Source: Linanthus parryae
Lineage: Eukaryota; Streptophyta; Magnoliopsida; Ericales; Polemoniaceae
Assembly (NCBI GenBank): GCA_023055425.1
Contig: JALGPY010000014.1
Span: forward strand, 13,352,501-13,416,500
Reading direction: 5' to 3'
Length of the DNA: 64,000 nucleotides
The notes under the pieces are model-generated. The model searched no databases and had not been told where the DNA came from. It saw nothing but the letters and a program-made list of their open reading frames with translations. The translations under genes and the position numbers were made by a program. Below are positions 29,926-39,173 of the stretch, one piece after another; positions within the stretch are counted from its first letter, which is position 1, and each line of letters begins with the position of its first letter.

Positions 29926-32226
29926 CTAGCTAGTCGAAGCATCATCTTCGATAGTCATGGCACGTAATCCTTTGAGATATCGGAGTATTCTCTTCATAGT
30001 CTTCCAATGCCCAATATCTGGGTTGGAATGATATCTGCTAACTAAATCGACCGCATGCGCATAGGGTATTTGGGCCATTTGATCTCTCTCTTGTTGGTTC
30101 TTGGGACACATCTCTAGACTGAGTTTCTCGCCATGCGCAATGGGAGTGTCAAGTGGTTTGGCATCGCACATTCTAAACCGTTCCAGTATTTTCTGGATGT
30201 ACGCCTCTTGCGACAATCCTAGAAGTCGTTGGGAACGATCTGTCAGGATCTTAACCCCAAGGATGTAGTTTGCCTCGCCTATATCCTTCATCGAAAAACG
30301 AGAGGACAACCACCCTTTGGTGGTCTTGAGCATTCCTATATCACTGCTTGCCAATAGTATGTCATCCACATATAGAGACAAAATCATGAACTTATTTCCT
30401 GAGCTTTTGACATACACACAGTGGTCTTCATCTACCATTGCAAAGCCATATGCTACAATGTCCTGATGGAACTTCATATACCACTGTCTTGAGGACTGTT
30501 TAAGTCCATATATGGACTTAACCAGTTTGCACACTTGGTGCTCTTGACCTTTCTTCTCGAAGCCTTGCGGCTGAGCCATATAGATCTCCTCGTTTAATTC
30601 TCCATTGAGAAACGCAGTCTTAACATCCATCTGATGTAGCTCTAAGTCCATGCTCGCTACTATTGCTAGTATAAGGCGAATAGAGGCTATTCTCACGACC
30701 GGCGAGAATGTCTCCTCATAATCTACACCCTGCTGTTGGGTGTAGCTTTTCGCCACTAGTCGGGCCTTATGCCTTTCCACGCTTCCGTCTGCCTTCCTCT
30801 TGACCTTGAAAACCCATTTGTTTCCAATGGCCTTACGTCCAGGAGGCAAGTCAACTAGGTCCCAAACATGATTGGTTTTCATTGAATCTAGTTCTTCTTG
30901 TAAAGCAATCTCCCATTCTTTCTTGTCAGGTGATGATAGAGCCTCGGACAATGTCCTCGATTCATCATCTTCTTGCGTGGTGACCACCATGGCCTCCCCT
31001 TCGATGTCAAATCGTCGACGGGGTACGCTCCCACGAGCGCTCCTACGCAAAGAGGGTTCTTCTTCTTTAGCATCATCACCATATGTGATGGGCTGCTCAC
31101 TAGGCAAGACACTCCCACTGTTCTCAAGATCCATAGGAACAAATTCCTCTTGAGTAGTGGTGAATTGAGTATCATCTAGTGGTTCCTCTTGCTCGTAGAG
31201 AATGCCATCTCCACGAGCTTCTCCCTGACTAGGAAAATCTCCTTCGAGAAATTCAACATCTCGCGACTCCATCTCTGTTAGACTGCCATCCGGCTGTTGC
31301 GCTATGAATACGTAACCCTTAGAGTGCTGAGAGTATCGTATGAAGATGCACTTCTTTCCTCTAGCACCCAATTTCCCATGGACATGGGAGACGTTACGTA
31401 CATAGGAAGCCGACCCCCATGGCCTAAGGTGACCCAATTCGGGTTGCCTTTTGGTCCACATCTCGTAAGGGGTTGTGGCTACAGACTTGGTGGGCACACG
31501 GTTCATTATGTATGTGGCTGTCATCAATGCATCTCCCCAAAAGGAGATTGGCAGATTCGCATTTGCCATCATACTACGAACCATCTCTAACAGTGTTCTA
31601 TTCCTTCTTTCCGCTACACCATTTTGCTGCGGTGTGAAGGGAATAGTTAACTGCCTCACTATTCCTTTTTCCTCACAGAGCTCCTTAAATTGCTCGGATA
31701 GATATTCACGACCTCGGTCTGTCCTAAGAGCCTTAACTCTTTTGTCCAGTTGGTTCTCTACCTCTTGTAGGAACTTTCTGAAGCACCCTAGTGCCTCAGA
31801 CTTATGTGCCATCAAGTACACATAACCGAAACGAGTGTGATCATCTATAAATATGATGAAATAGCGAGCACCATGTCTAGCTCTAACATTTAATGGACCG
31901 CAAACATCAGAATGAATAAGTTGTAAAGGCTCAGTAGCCCTTACTGCTTTACCGAACGGTTTGCGTTTGGCTTTCCCTGCAAGGTAACACTCACATACAG
32001 GTAAAGATATCTTGGACGTATTTCCAAGTAGGCCTGCCTTGGCCAGCCTGTTCATCCTGTCCTGTCCTATATGTCCCAATCTAGCATGCCATCTAGTGGA
32101 ATCAACATCACTAGAAGACGTAATGAATGAACAAGAATCATAAACATCACCAAAGCTAGAACCAATAATGTCTAGATAAAATAAACACGAGATATCAAAG
32201 CAGTTCCAAAAGATTAATTGCCACAA
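29926..32226 (-). CDS. Copia pol (integrase and reverse transcriptase)
   Basis: This 766-codon frame starts in non-conserved sequence. It then gives the GAG-pre-integrase HHCC region (WHARLGHIG and PVCECYLAGK), the integrase core with Asp in SDVCGPL, Asp in LRTDRGREY and Glu in GVAERRNR, and the reverse transcriptase with DVKTAFLNGEL, SIYGLKQSSRQW and the catalytic LYVDDILLA. It ends soon after RILRYLKG, where RNase H should continue, so the frame is truncated by a shift. The enzyme would integrate and copy the element from the nuclear and cytoplasmic particle stages. With protease and RNase H broken it is probably inactive alone. Confidence 0.9.
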   Translation of the reverse strand: MWQLIFWNCFDISCLFYLDIIGSSFGDVYDSCSFITSSSDVDSTRWHARLGHIGQDRMNRLAKAGLLGNTSKISLPVCECYLAGKAKRKPFGKAVRATEPLQLIHSDVCGPLNVRARHGARYFIIFIDDHTRFGYVYLMAHKSEALGCFRKFLQEVENQLDKRVKALRTDRGREYLSEQFKELCEEKGIVRQLTIPFTPQQNGVAERRNRTLLEMVRSMMANANLPISFWGDALMTATYIMNRVPTKSVATTPYEMWTKRQPELGHLRPWGSASYVRNVSHVHGKLGARGKKCIFIRYSQHSKGYVFIAQQPDGSLTEMESRDVEFLEGDFPSQGEARGDGILYEQEEPLDDTQFTTTQEEFVPMDLENSGSVLPSEQPITYGDDAKEEEPSLRRSARGSVPRRRFDIEGEAMVVTTQEDDESRTLSEALSSPDKKEWEIALQEELDSMKTNHVWDLVDLPPGRKAIGNKWVFKVKRKADGSVERHKARLVAKSYTQQQGVDYEETFSPVVRIASIRLILAIVASMDLELHQMDVKTAFLNGELNEEIYMAQPQGFEKKGQEHQVCKLVKSIYGLKQSSRQWYMKFHQDIVAYGFAMVDEDHCVYVKSSGNKFMILSLYVDDILLASSDIGMLKTTKGWLSSRFSMKDIGEANYILGVKILTDRSQRLLGLSQEAYIQKILERFRMCDAKPLDTPIAHGEKLSLEMCPKNQQERDQMAQIPYAHAVDLVSRYHSNPDIGHWKTMKRILRYLKGLRAMTIEDDASTS

Positions 32227-32399
32227 AACAGTTTGGCAACTCTACCCTCAAAAACAAGTCTAAAACCAAATCCAAAAGTCTAGAAAACGGAAATCAAGTG
32301 CTTGGGTGCACTATGAGCGTATAAGACGTCATGAGGATGAGCTCCAAACTTCATCTTCACGTGCATCCTTCTACTGCCTGTCATTGCCAATAATCCGTG

Positions 32400-32466
32400 C
32401 ACGCGCCTCAATCACATGCTTAGGTGTCCTTCTGCACCTGAATCCAATACCCACTCATTAGCGGAA
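32400..32466 (-). pseudogene. Copia protease remnant
   Basis: On the minus strand the sequence reads NSANEWVLDSGAEGHLSM then a stop at 32412-32414. The Asp-Ser-Gly-Ala core is the retropepsin active site. The remainder of the protease up to the pol frame is scattered over frames with stops. Confidence 0.7.
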
Positions 32467-33387
32467 TTAGAAATGAAAAACTTGACTTATAACATAACAG
32501 TCATAGTTTGGATTATGGCATACCTTTGGCTCGGTACAATCACGAGCAAAGTGACCCTTCTTTTGGCAGTTGAAGCACAAGATCCTTGCCAAGTTTCTAG
32601 CTCTTCGGCTCTTCTTGCCACCAGCTCCTTTCTTGATCTTGGGATTGGGGCCTCCTACGGGCTTCCCCTTTCCCTTGACGCCCTTATCCGCCTTCCTCCA
32701 GTTCCCATGCGCCTTTTGCGACTTAGGAAGAGGGTGCTCTGCCAATAACACCTCAACGTTGGACTTGGCGACCTCAATTCGCTCACTTTCCAACAAGAGA
32801 TGACGTTTGACATCCTCAAACGTTTTGACATCCGCGTTGTGGGTCATGTTCTGTTTCATGTGATCCCACGTGCGGGGCAGAGAACGCAGTACCGCTTGTA
32901 CTTGCTCTTCATCGGATAAGTTCCGTCCAGCTGCTATGAGCTCCCTGATCATGAAGGCCATAGCCCTCATATGCTGAGTCATTGAGTGTTCTGGCTTCTT
33001 ATGATAAGAATCGAACTTCATCCTCAAGACTCTCAGCCTGGTGACAGAAGTGGATCCATACTTGCTTTTGATCGATTCCCACATCTCCTTCGCAGTGACA
33101 CAATTCTCGAACTCCCTGATGAGGTCATCTTCCATCATACATAGAAGATTATAACAAGCCTTCCTATCCGCTGCTTCCCACTTATGAAAAGCAGCTAGGT
33201 TCCGCTCATGTTCCACAAGCGGCTGGTCCTCATTCATCACGGGTTCGACCCTATCTGTCTGGAGATGGTCGGACAAATCTATGTCTAACATGTAGTACAT
33301 AGCACGACGGCTCCACATGTCGTAATTGTCCCCATTAAGCTTTACAGCTTTAGCAGAATCAGCGATGAGACTAGATGATTTCGACAT
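32467..33387 (-). CDS. Copia gag (nucleocapsid-type), 306 aa
   Basis: The frame begins MSKSSSLIADSAKAVKLNGD and has the plant Copia gag core (YDMWSRRAMYYML, AKEMWESIKSKYGS, MRAMAFMIRELIAAG). After a basic linker (KGVKGKGKPVGG) comes the CCHC zinc knuckle CFNCQKKGHFARDC near residues 271-284. It forms the virus-like particle and binds element RNA. A frameshift or stop separates it from the protease. The ATG is the first in the open frame and follows a 1.7 kb leader. Confidence 0.9.
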   Translation of the reverse strand: MSKSSSLIADSAKAVKLNGDNYDMWSRRAMYYMLDIDLSDHLQTDRVEPVMNEDQPLVEHERNLAAFHKWEAADRKACYNLLCMMEDDLIREFENCVTAKEMWESIKSKYGSTSVTRLRVLRMKFDSYHKKPEHSMTQHMRAMAFMIRELIAAGRNLSDEEQVQAVLRSLPRTWDHMKQNMTHNADVKTFEDVKRHLLLESERIEVAKSNVEVLLAEHPLPKSQKAHGNWRKADKGVKGKGKPVGGPNPKIKKGAGGKKSRRARNLARILCFNCQKKGHFARDCTEPKVCHNPNYDCYVISQVFHF

Positions 33388-35145
33388 GACTGTAAATATG
33401 AGACAAAGTGGAAGTTAATTACTAGCATTTGTTTTAGCTCCTACAAACATTTAGATAAGATTAAAATTTCATAGTTCTTCATAAGGACTCCACCAAAACC
33501 TAGTAGCAATTCTAGGAATCAAATATCATCACTTATGATTCCCCACTAATTTTAATCCTCTCTTAATGTGAGCTCTTTCGTTTTAGTTTTTAGCATGCGA
33601 GGTTATACGGTTATATCCAATCACACGCAGTTATAACGTAAAACAAGCATAAGCATAAATAAATATGCAATGGATGTGGCCCCTAAGGTGCACTCCCACT
33701 ATTGAGAGTACGTCTTGAGCAAGTCTTGAACTTCTTGCCTCATGGATCTCGCCTCATTTCGAATGCTCCTTGAAGCTTCCCTGTTCGTCTCTTTGCTCCA
33801 CGCACCTCGCGCCAAAGCTTTTGGTTTGGCCACCTCTCTTGAAGCTTCTATTCTTCAATCTTCACTAAATATCTTATTTCTAATAAGATGTAACCTCTAA
33901 TAGGCGATTTAGATGAGAAGAGAAGACAATAGAGTATGTAGAGAGGCACGACACGCAGACCGTATTTTAATTGATTACATATTCAAAACCAAAACCAAAT
34001 ATAAAACCATCTAAGCCACATCCATGCATCAAACACATCCATTCAACCCACAACAGCATGTATAATAATAAAATAAACATACTGGAATTTTCTGGAAATT
34101 TCCAGAATTAAAGAATAATTACTGGAAATTAATAAGCAATAAATCAATCAACTAATAAGATCGAAAATTGCTCCCAACTACCTAGGATCTCACCTCCTAT
34201 CTTATAAGGTAGGGAAAAATGTCCTAAGTCTCCAGAAAAAATTTGGGCTCAAAACAGTGTGTTTAAGGACGTCTAACTGCCTCGGGAAGTGTGCTAAACA
34301 CTAATTAATTAATCTGGAAAATAATAAAATTTTCTGTTTTTCCAAAAATTATGAAAAATTCCCAGAAAATAGGAAATTTAATTCTGAGCATATAGAAAAA
34401 AATTTGGCGAAAAATAGTGGCCGGAGGAGGGCTCACGCGCCCACACGCGCCGCCGCGCGTGGGCGAGTCCGCCTCCGTCACGCGCCGACGTCGGCCCGAG
34501 TGCCACGTCAGCGTGCCACGTGGCATGCCACGTCAGCCATGTACTGACGTCAGCAGCCACGTCAGCTTCCATGTCACCATGCCACGGCAACAGCCCACGT
34601 GGCTGCCACGTCATCTGCCACGTCAGCAATTGTTGACGTGGCTCTGCCGCGTCATCTGCCACGTCAGTCCTTGCTGAGGTGGCTCCGCCACGTCATCTGC
34701 CACGTCAGCCCTAGGGCCACGTCAGCAGCTGCCGCCAGCCCTTTGGCGCGTGGCGGCGCGTGGAGGCGGCGTCGGTGGCGCGTGAAGCCCACGCGCCGCC
34801 TTCCCGGCCTCCGTTTCCGGCGATCTTTACATCGTTGGAATCGTCTTTTCACGTAGATCAAGATTATGTATTCAAAACCCAATTTTAACATGTTTTGAAA
34901 AAATCTTTTTACTGCTCAGATCAATCAGTCCAGATTTATACTGTTTCGAATCTTAGAAAAATCATAACTAATTCTCTGTTCGTCCAAAAATTATAAAATT
35001 TATATTTCTGGAATCCTTGTGAAAAACCCTATCTAACCATATAGGTTTCACTATCAGATTATGAAATTTCAAAAACTCGAATTTTTTATCTGATTCGGGA
35101 ACGCATAACTAGGCACGAAAAACAAGCCTAAGGCTCTGATACCAA
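33388..35145 (-). promoter_or_regulatory. Copia leader, with primer-binding site and ACGT-motif cluster
   Basis: The leader between the 5' LTR and gag is about 1.75 kb. The primer-binding site lies at 35132-35145. A GC-rich segment at about 34420-34850 contains at least a dozen ACGT cores, mostly in the form ccacgtcagc, at about 34500-34725. Such cores are binding sites for plant bZIP proteins. A short 94-codon frame crosses it but looks like a by-product of the repeats. Confidence 0.55.
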
Positions 35146-35585
35146 TGAAGGACGAATCTGATCTATCACATACAGATCTACAACATGAATTATAGCGGAA
35201 GATTCATGTGTTTACCTTGTCTTCCTTAGCTCCTAAGCGCAACGGATGATCGTAGGATGCTTGCTTTCACGTGCTCTTCTTGCTCCCACAATCTGGCTCG
35301 AATCACTAGGACGAGAGCTCTGATCCACACCAAGTTCCACCCAATGGAGGCTAGTTGAAGAGAGAGTCTAGGGTTTACTGTATTATGATCAGCACATGAT
35401 CTCTACAGTATTGTGTATAAAATAATAGGAGGCTGTCTCCTTATATAGACAGACTTATACCCAATTGCAACATAACCCCCTAGGGTTTGTCCTTGCTACT
35501 AACCCCATAAGGTTTGAGCTTGTCTCACCTAAACCCATAAGTTTAGGTTAATTGCATTGTGCACCCCACATGGGCGCACATAACA
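35146..35585 (-). repeat. Copia 5' LTR
   Basis: Matches the LTR at 27849-28287. On the minus strand it starts TGTTATGTGCGCCC, lacking the GCATTA found in the other copy, and it ends next to the Met-tRNA primer site. It abuts DC1 codons (CDMC) at 35586. Confidence 0.9.
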
Positions 35586-36270
35586 CATATCGCAATGGTA
35601 GGCCCAATTATGGTGTTTCATGTTCTTCCTGCAGATTTGACAGTATAGATCCACTCCAGAAAATGTTTCTGGGATAGAATAGATGAGATTGAGGTCGTGC
35701 TTATTCTCATGATAATATTTATCTTTCACTTTAGGTAATGAAGCGCACTGCTCATGTACCCAAAACCGGCATTTGGTGCATTGGTAAGAGATGCCTTCAT
35801 GATCTTTGTCGCAAGCATGACAACTCAAAGGTCCTTTTGCAAGCAAAAGGACCAAAGGGTGTTGTGGGTGAAAGTCTTTCTCGCGGTACTTGATTGCCTT
35901 GAAAGAACATACGATATCTAAGGCAAAGTTGCATGCTGAGCAATAGTAGGCAAATCCATTGCATTCTACCCGGCAGACACCACATCTTCTATCGGGGAGT
36001 TTGAGAAAATTAAGATCTTTGTAGTGATCGAGAGTGCAGCCTGGGTGCATTTGGTGTTTGATATTCATGGGCAGTTCGGCACATAGTTTATGAAGGTGAT
36101 ATGCTTCTTTGCAAAGTGTACATTTATAGAATGGACCCCAGCAAATGTTTTGTTGACAAGCTTGGCAGTGTTGCGTTGTACCAGTAGTTATGTGGAGAGC
36201 TAATTCTTCTTCTTCCTCCAGTAAGAGCAGTGGATGTTCATGGCCACTATGCTGAAGCTCCTTGTACCTG

Positions 36271-38307
36271 TGTTATGACGCAGCGGATGAATCCGGATAT
36301 CAAGCAAGAACGATAACAAACTACAAAGAACGAGAGACAAGAATTTAACGTGGTTTGCTAGTATAAATATTAGCTACTCCACAACCCGAACCTGATTTTA
36401 TTTAAGAGAAACAAACCCGAAACTGTATACAATCTGAAACGCACCCACAATAGAAATTCTCACGACTTGCTACTCTAGGTGTTACTGATTGTATATAGCA
36501 CACAAGACATAGTCACATATAGTGCCTTTATGGCGGTGCAAACCAAAAACATTGTCTCCTAATTAATTTAGACTACTTGCTGCCAAAGCAAGGTTGGAAA
36601 GTCTGACCACCGCCCCAAACACATAGGAGCACGGGAAAGAATCCCCCGCTTAACATGCACACAAAAAACAAACCAAGGCTAATTTGTTTGAATCACATAT
36701 TTAACAAATCTCCACCTTGATTCAAACACCCTAGCAACTAGAACCAGAACCGATGCTTCTCTCGAACCTAAAACAGATGCGTCTCCCTGAATCTGAATCG
36801 AGCACGCCGCCACCTAGAACCTGACTTGAATACATTCATTGAGAAAACAGGACCGAATGTATTCCCGATGCGTTCCAAACAGCGCCAGAACTAGTGCACC
36901 ATGACAAGTGCCCAGATGTCGTCCAGACCAGATGCACCGACGACGAGTGCCACAAATTGTCATGCCAGATGCGCCCCGTATGCCTCAGATGCGCCCGAAA
37001 CCCTAGTGCGCGCCAGAAATATTTTCGCGCCTAGAACCAGAACCCGATTCGCGTGCCAGAAATCTCACGCGCCAGATGCTCCATGTCAGAAGCCCAGAAT
37101 CGCCCCCAAGGGGCTCAGAGAAGAATGTCGTCCTCGGAGGAGGTCCCTCCACCTAGAACCAGATTCGTCTGGTTTTTCTTGGGACACTCCCTCTTCCAGT
37201 GACCTTTCTCCTTGCAGTAGGCACATACGTCCTGTGGTAAGCTTGATCCTGCAAACCTCTTGTATCCCTTACCTTTTCATGCTTTGACCATTAAACCAGC
37301 CGCATAATGGTCACCTGAATTGCCTGTTCTAGGGTTATCGTATCTTTCCCACCAATGAAAGATTACACGAAACCCTCATACGATGGAGGCAGCGACACCA
37401 ACAAAATTAAGGCCGCATCCTCATCACTTATTTTCTCCTCACTATTACGCAATTCAAGAAGAATAGTGTTTAGAACATCTAAGTGATCACTAATTTGCGT
37501 ACCTTCAGACATTCGCAACCCGAATAGCCGTTGCTTGAGCATCAACTTGTTTGCCACGGATTTCTTCATGTAGAGCTCCTCCAATTTGACCCACAAAGCA
37601 GCAGCCTTCTCCTGATCTGCGACACCGGTGATCACGTCGTCCGTCAGACACAACATGATCGTTGCGTGCGCCTTCTCCTCCATCTTCTGATACGCCGATG
37701 TGGTTGTGTCCACGTTGCCCTTGTTGGACGCCAGAGGCAGCCAAAGATCGTCGCGTTTCAACAACGCCTTCATCTTGATCTGCCACAGACTGAAACTGTT
37801 TCTCCCACTGAACTTCTCGGTCTTCATAGTACCCGACATCGTTTCTTGTTTGAAACCCTAACCTGAACTGAGCTCTGATACCAGTTTGTTATGACGCAGC
37901 GGATGAATCCGGGTATCAAGCAAGAACGATAACAAACTAACGTGGTTTGCTAGTATAAATATTAGCTACTCCACAACCCGAACCTGATTTTATTTGAGAG
38001 AAACAAACCCGAAACAATATACAATCTGAAACGCACCCACAATAGAAATTCTCACGACTTGCTACTCTAGGTGTTACTGATTGTATATGGCACACAAGAC
38101 AGTCACATGCATGACTATATATAGTGCCTTTATGGCGGTGCAAACCAAAAACATTGTTTCCTAATTAATTTAGACTACTTGCTGCCAAAGCAAGGTAGGC
38201 AAGTCTGACCACCGCCCCAAACACATAGGAGCACGGGAAAGTATCCCCCGCTTCACATGCACACAAAAAAAAACCAAGGCTAATTTGTTTGAATCACATA
38301 TTTAACA
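36271..38307 (-). mobile_element. Gag-only Copia-type LTR element (TR-GAG-like), 2.0 kb
   Basis: LTRs (36271-36706 and 37887-38307) start TGTTATGACG and end TATTTAACA on the + strand. A perfect 5-bp duplication ACCTG lies at 36266-36270 and 38308-38312. The Met-tRNA primer site adjoins the right LTR, and a polypurine tract (aaggtggagatt on the minus strand) adjoins the left, so it is oriented minus. It encodes only a Copia gag and no polymerase. Such short gag-only elements must use enzymes from other copies. The insertion is in the intron-1 acceptor of the second DC1 gene. Confidence 0.85.
37150..37839 (-). pseudogene. Gag of the TR-GAG-like element, with one internal stop
   Basis: The frame from 37839 encodes 158 residues: MSGTMKTEKFSGRNSFSLWQ, IKMKALLKRDDLWLPL, then the UBN2-type core (AALWVKLEELYMKKSVANK, LLVSLPPSYEGFV). 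A TAA at 37363 is followed in the same frame by SFIGGKDTITLEQA. Further on, the CCHC knuckle [14 protein letters not shown] is readable near 37205-37230, before a natural-looking end (SSEDDILL, stop). One nonsense change thus splits an otherwise recognisable Copia gag. Confidence 0.8.
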
Positions 38308-38312
38308 ACCTG

Positions 38313-38664
38313 AAATAGATTCGCACTGGGGGTTGTAGTCTTGTTCCAACAAAGGAGGGCAAAACATTCTGAACGTGGTGGACTTATTCCTCTGCTAACG
38401 AGCTGGTCTATGTACTAAAATACAATCTACGTGGTGAGCAATGCTACATTACTGACATACTGTACTCCCAAAGATTCAGAGACAGAAAGGTACAATAAAT
38501 GGGGTATATAAAAACACCATACCAAATTTTAACTTGGAGCATAAATTCAGAATCTTGATTTCAAAACACTAACAATAATTTTATAATATAAACAATGAAT
38601 ACACTACAATTCAAACCTTAAAATTTTTATTTTCAATCACAGGAGGTGTCTTGTGTTAAGAGAT
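38313..38664 (-). other. Remnant of DC1 intron 1, no exon seen
   Basis: This continues the original intron upstream of the acceptor (minus strand: a T-rich tract ending ctatttcag). No DC1 exon 1 is readable before the next element begins at 38665. Confidence 0.45.
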
Positions 38665-39173
38665 GGGTAAAAGACACTGACCACCCCTGAGTTTAGGCTT
38701 AATTCCATCCCGCTACCCTGTGTTTTAGAAAAAGACTGTTTGCACCCCTTTAACGGAATATTCTGTGGACACTAAGCACCCTTCTGTTATGTTATGTTAG
38801 AAAAGTGGGTGAAATTATTTTTTAGACCATAAAGCCCCTGTGTATCTATTTGGACTTTATTGTCATCATTCATGAGTATCCTCAATCATCAAATAAGCTA
38901 AGAACATCAAGAACATTGAAGTTCAATCATCAAGAACACAAAAAACCCATCAAAGAAAAATCGAAAATTACAACTTCAAACACAAGCATAAAAACTCACA
39001 TCAATTAATATCTTGCAGTCAGAGTAAAATTAACTCTGGTGATGCCTTAAGATTTTGTAGTAACCATTGCTAGCGTTAAAGCCATAGCTTCCAAAATCAG
39101 AGGGCTTTAATAACCCAGAAGCTAATGAAGAAATCACAGTGAATTGAACAACCCATAAGCTAAAACCACCTGT
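38665..39173. mobile_element. Truncated Mutator-like element end
   Basis: The sequence gggtaaaagacactgaccac at 38665 is related to the terminal repeat of the three other Mutator-like elements, and the string cacccttctgtta follows at a similar distance. No matching right end is found; sequence changes to the Gypsy LTR at about 39174. It is a diverged family member truncated by that junction. Confidence 0.5.

Larger units (their letters stand above)
27849..35585 (-). mobile_element. Copia LTR retrotransposon, 7.7 kb
   Basis: Two LTRs of about 440 bp bound gag, protease, integrase, reverse transcriptase and RNase H in Copia order on the minus strand. The primer-binding site TGGTATCAGAGCC (initiator-Met tRNA) adjoins the right LTR, and a polypurine tract (gtgggaga) adjoins the left one. 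It lies inside DC1 exon 2. The flanks retain a short duplication (about CACA), but one LTR end carries a 6-bp deletion, so the exact 5-bp site is blurred. Stops in protease and frameshifts in RNase H mean it is no longer autonomous. Confidence 0.9.
26757..36267 (-). pseudogene. Second DC1 gene, disrupted by Copia insertion and a stop codon
   Basis: Remaining coding parts, minus strand: exon 2 at 36267-35586 continuing at 27848-27803, and exon 3 at 27738-26757. Exon 2 opens YKELQHSGHEHPLLLLE and carries the same four modules as the + strand gene. A Copia element interrupts it within HHNWAYHCDMC / RYFTHVYNC. Exon 3 starts DNLTIDAAAQVIHLPLP. It has a TAA at 27369-27371 directly after CNACDH, where the paralogue has Ser, and is otherwise open to an acidic tail ending ILPYSII. 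Intron 2 has GT and AG ends. No exon 1 was found upstream; the region beyond 38312 is transposon sequence. The gene cannot make a full-length product. Confidence 0.85.

Noticed and set aside
30872..31825. Several + strand ORFs of 68-116 codons within the Copia pol
   Set aside because: They are antisense shadows of a clear pol frame and have no domain of their own.
34378..34856. ORFs of 85-94 codons on both strands in the Copia leader
   Set aside because: They are products of the repeated ccacgtcagc motif, which is free of stops in several frames.
27849..38307. Reading the Copia element and the gag-only element as one larger nested element
   Set aside because: Their LTRs are unrelated in sequence, each has its own primer site and flanking duplication, and DC1 exon 2 separates them.
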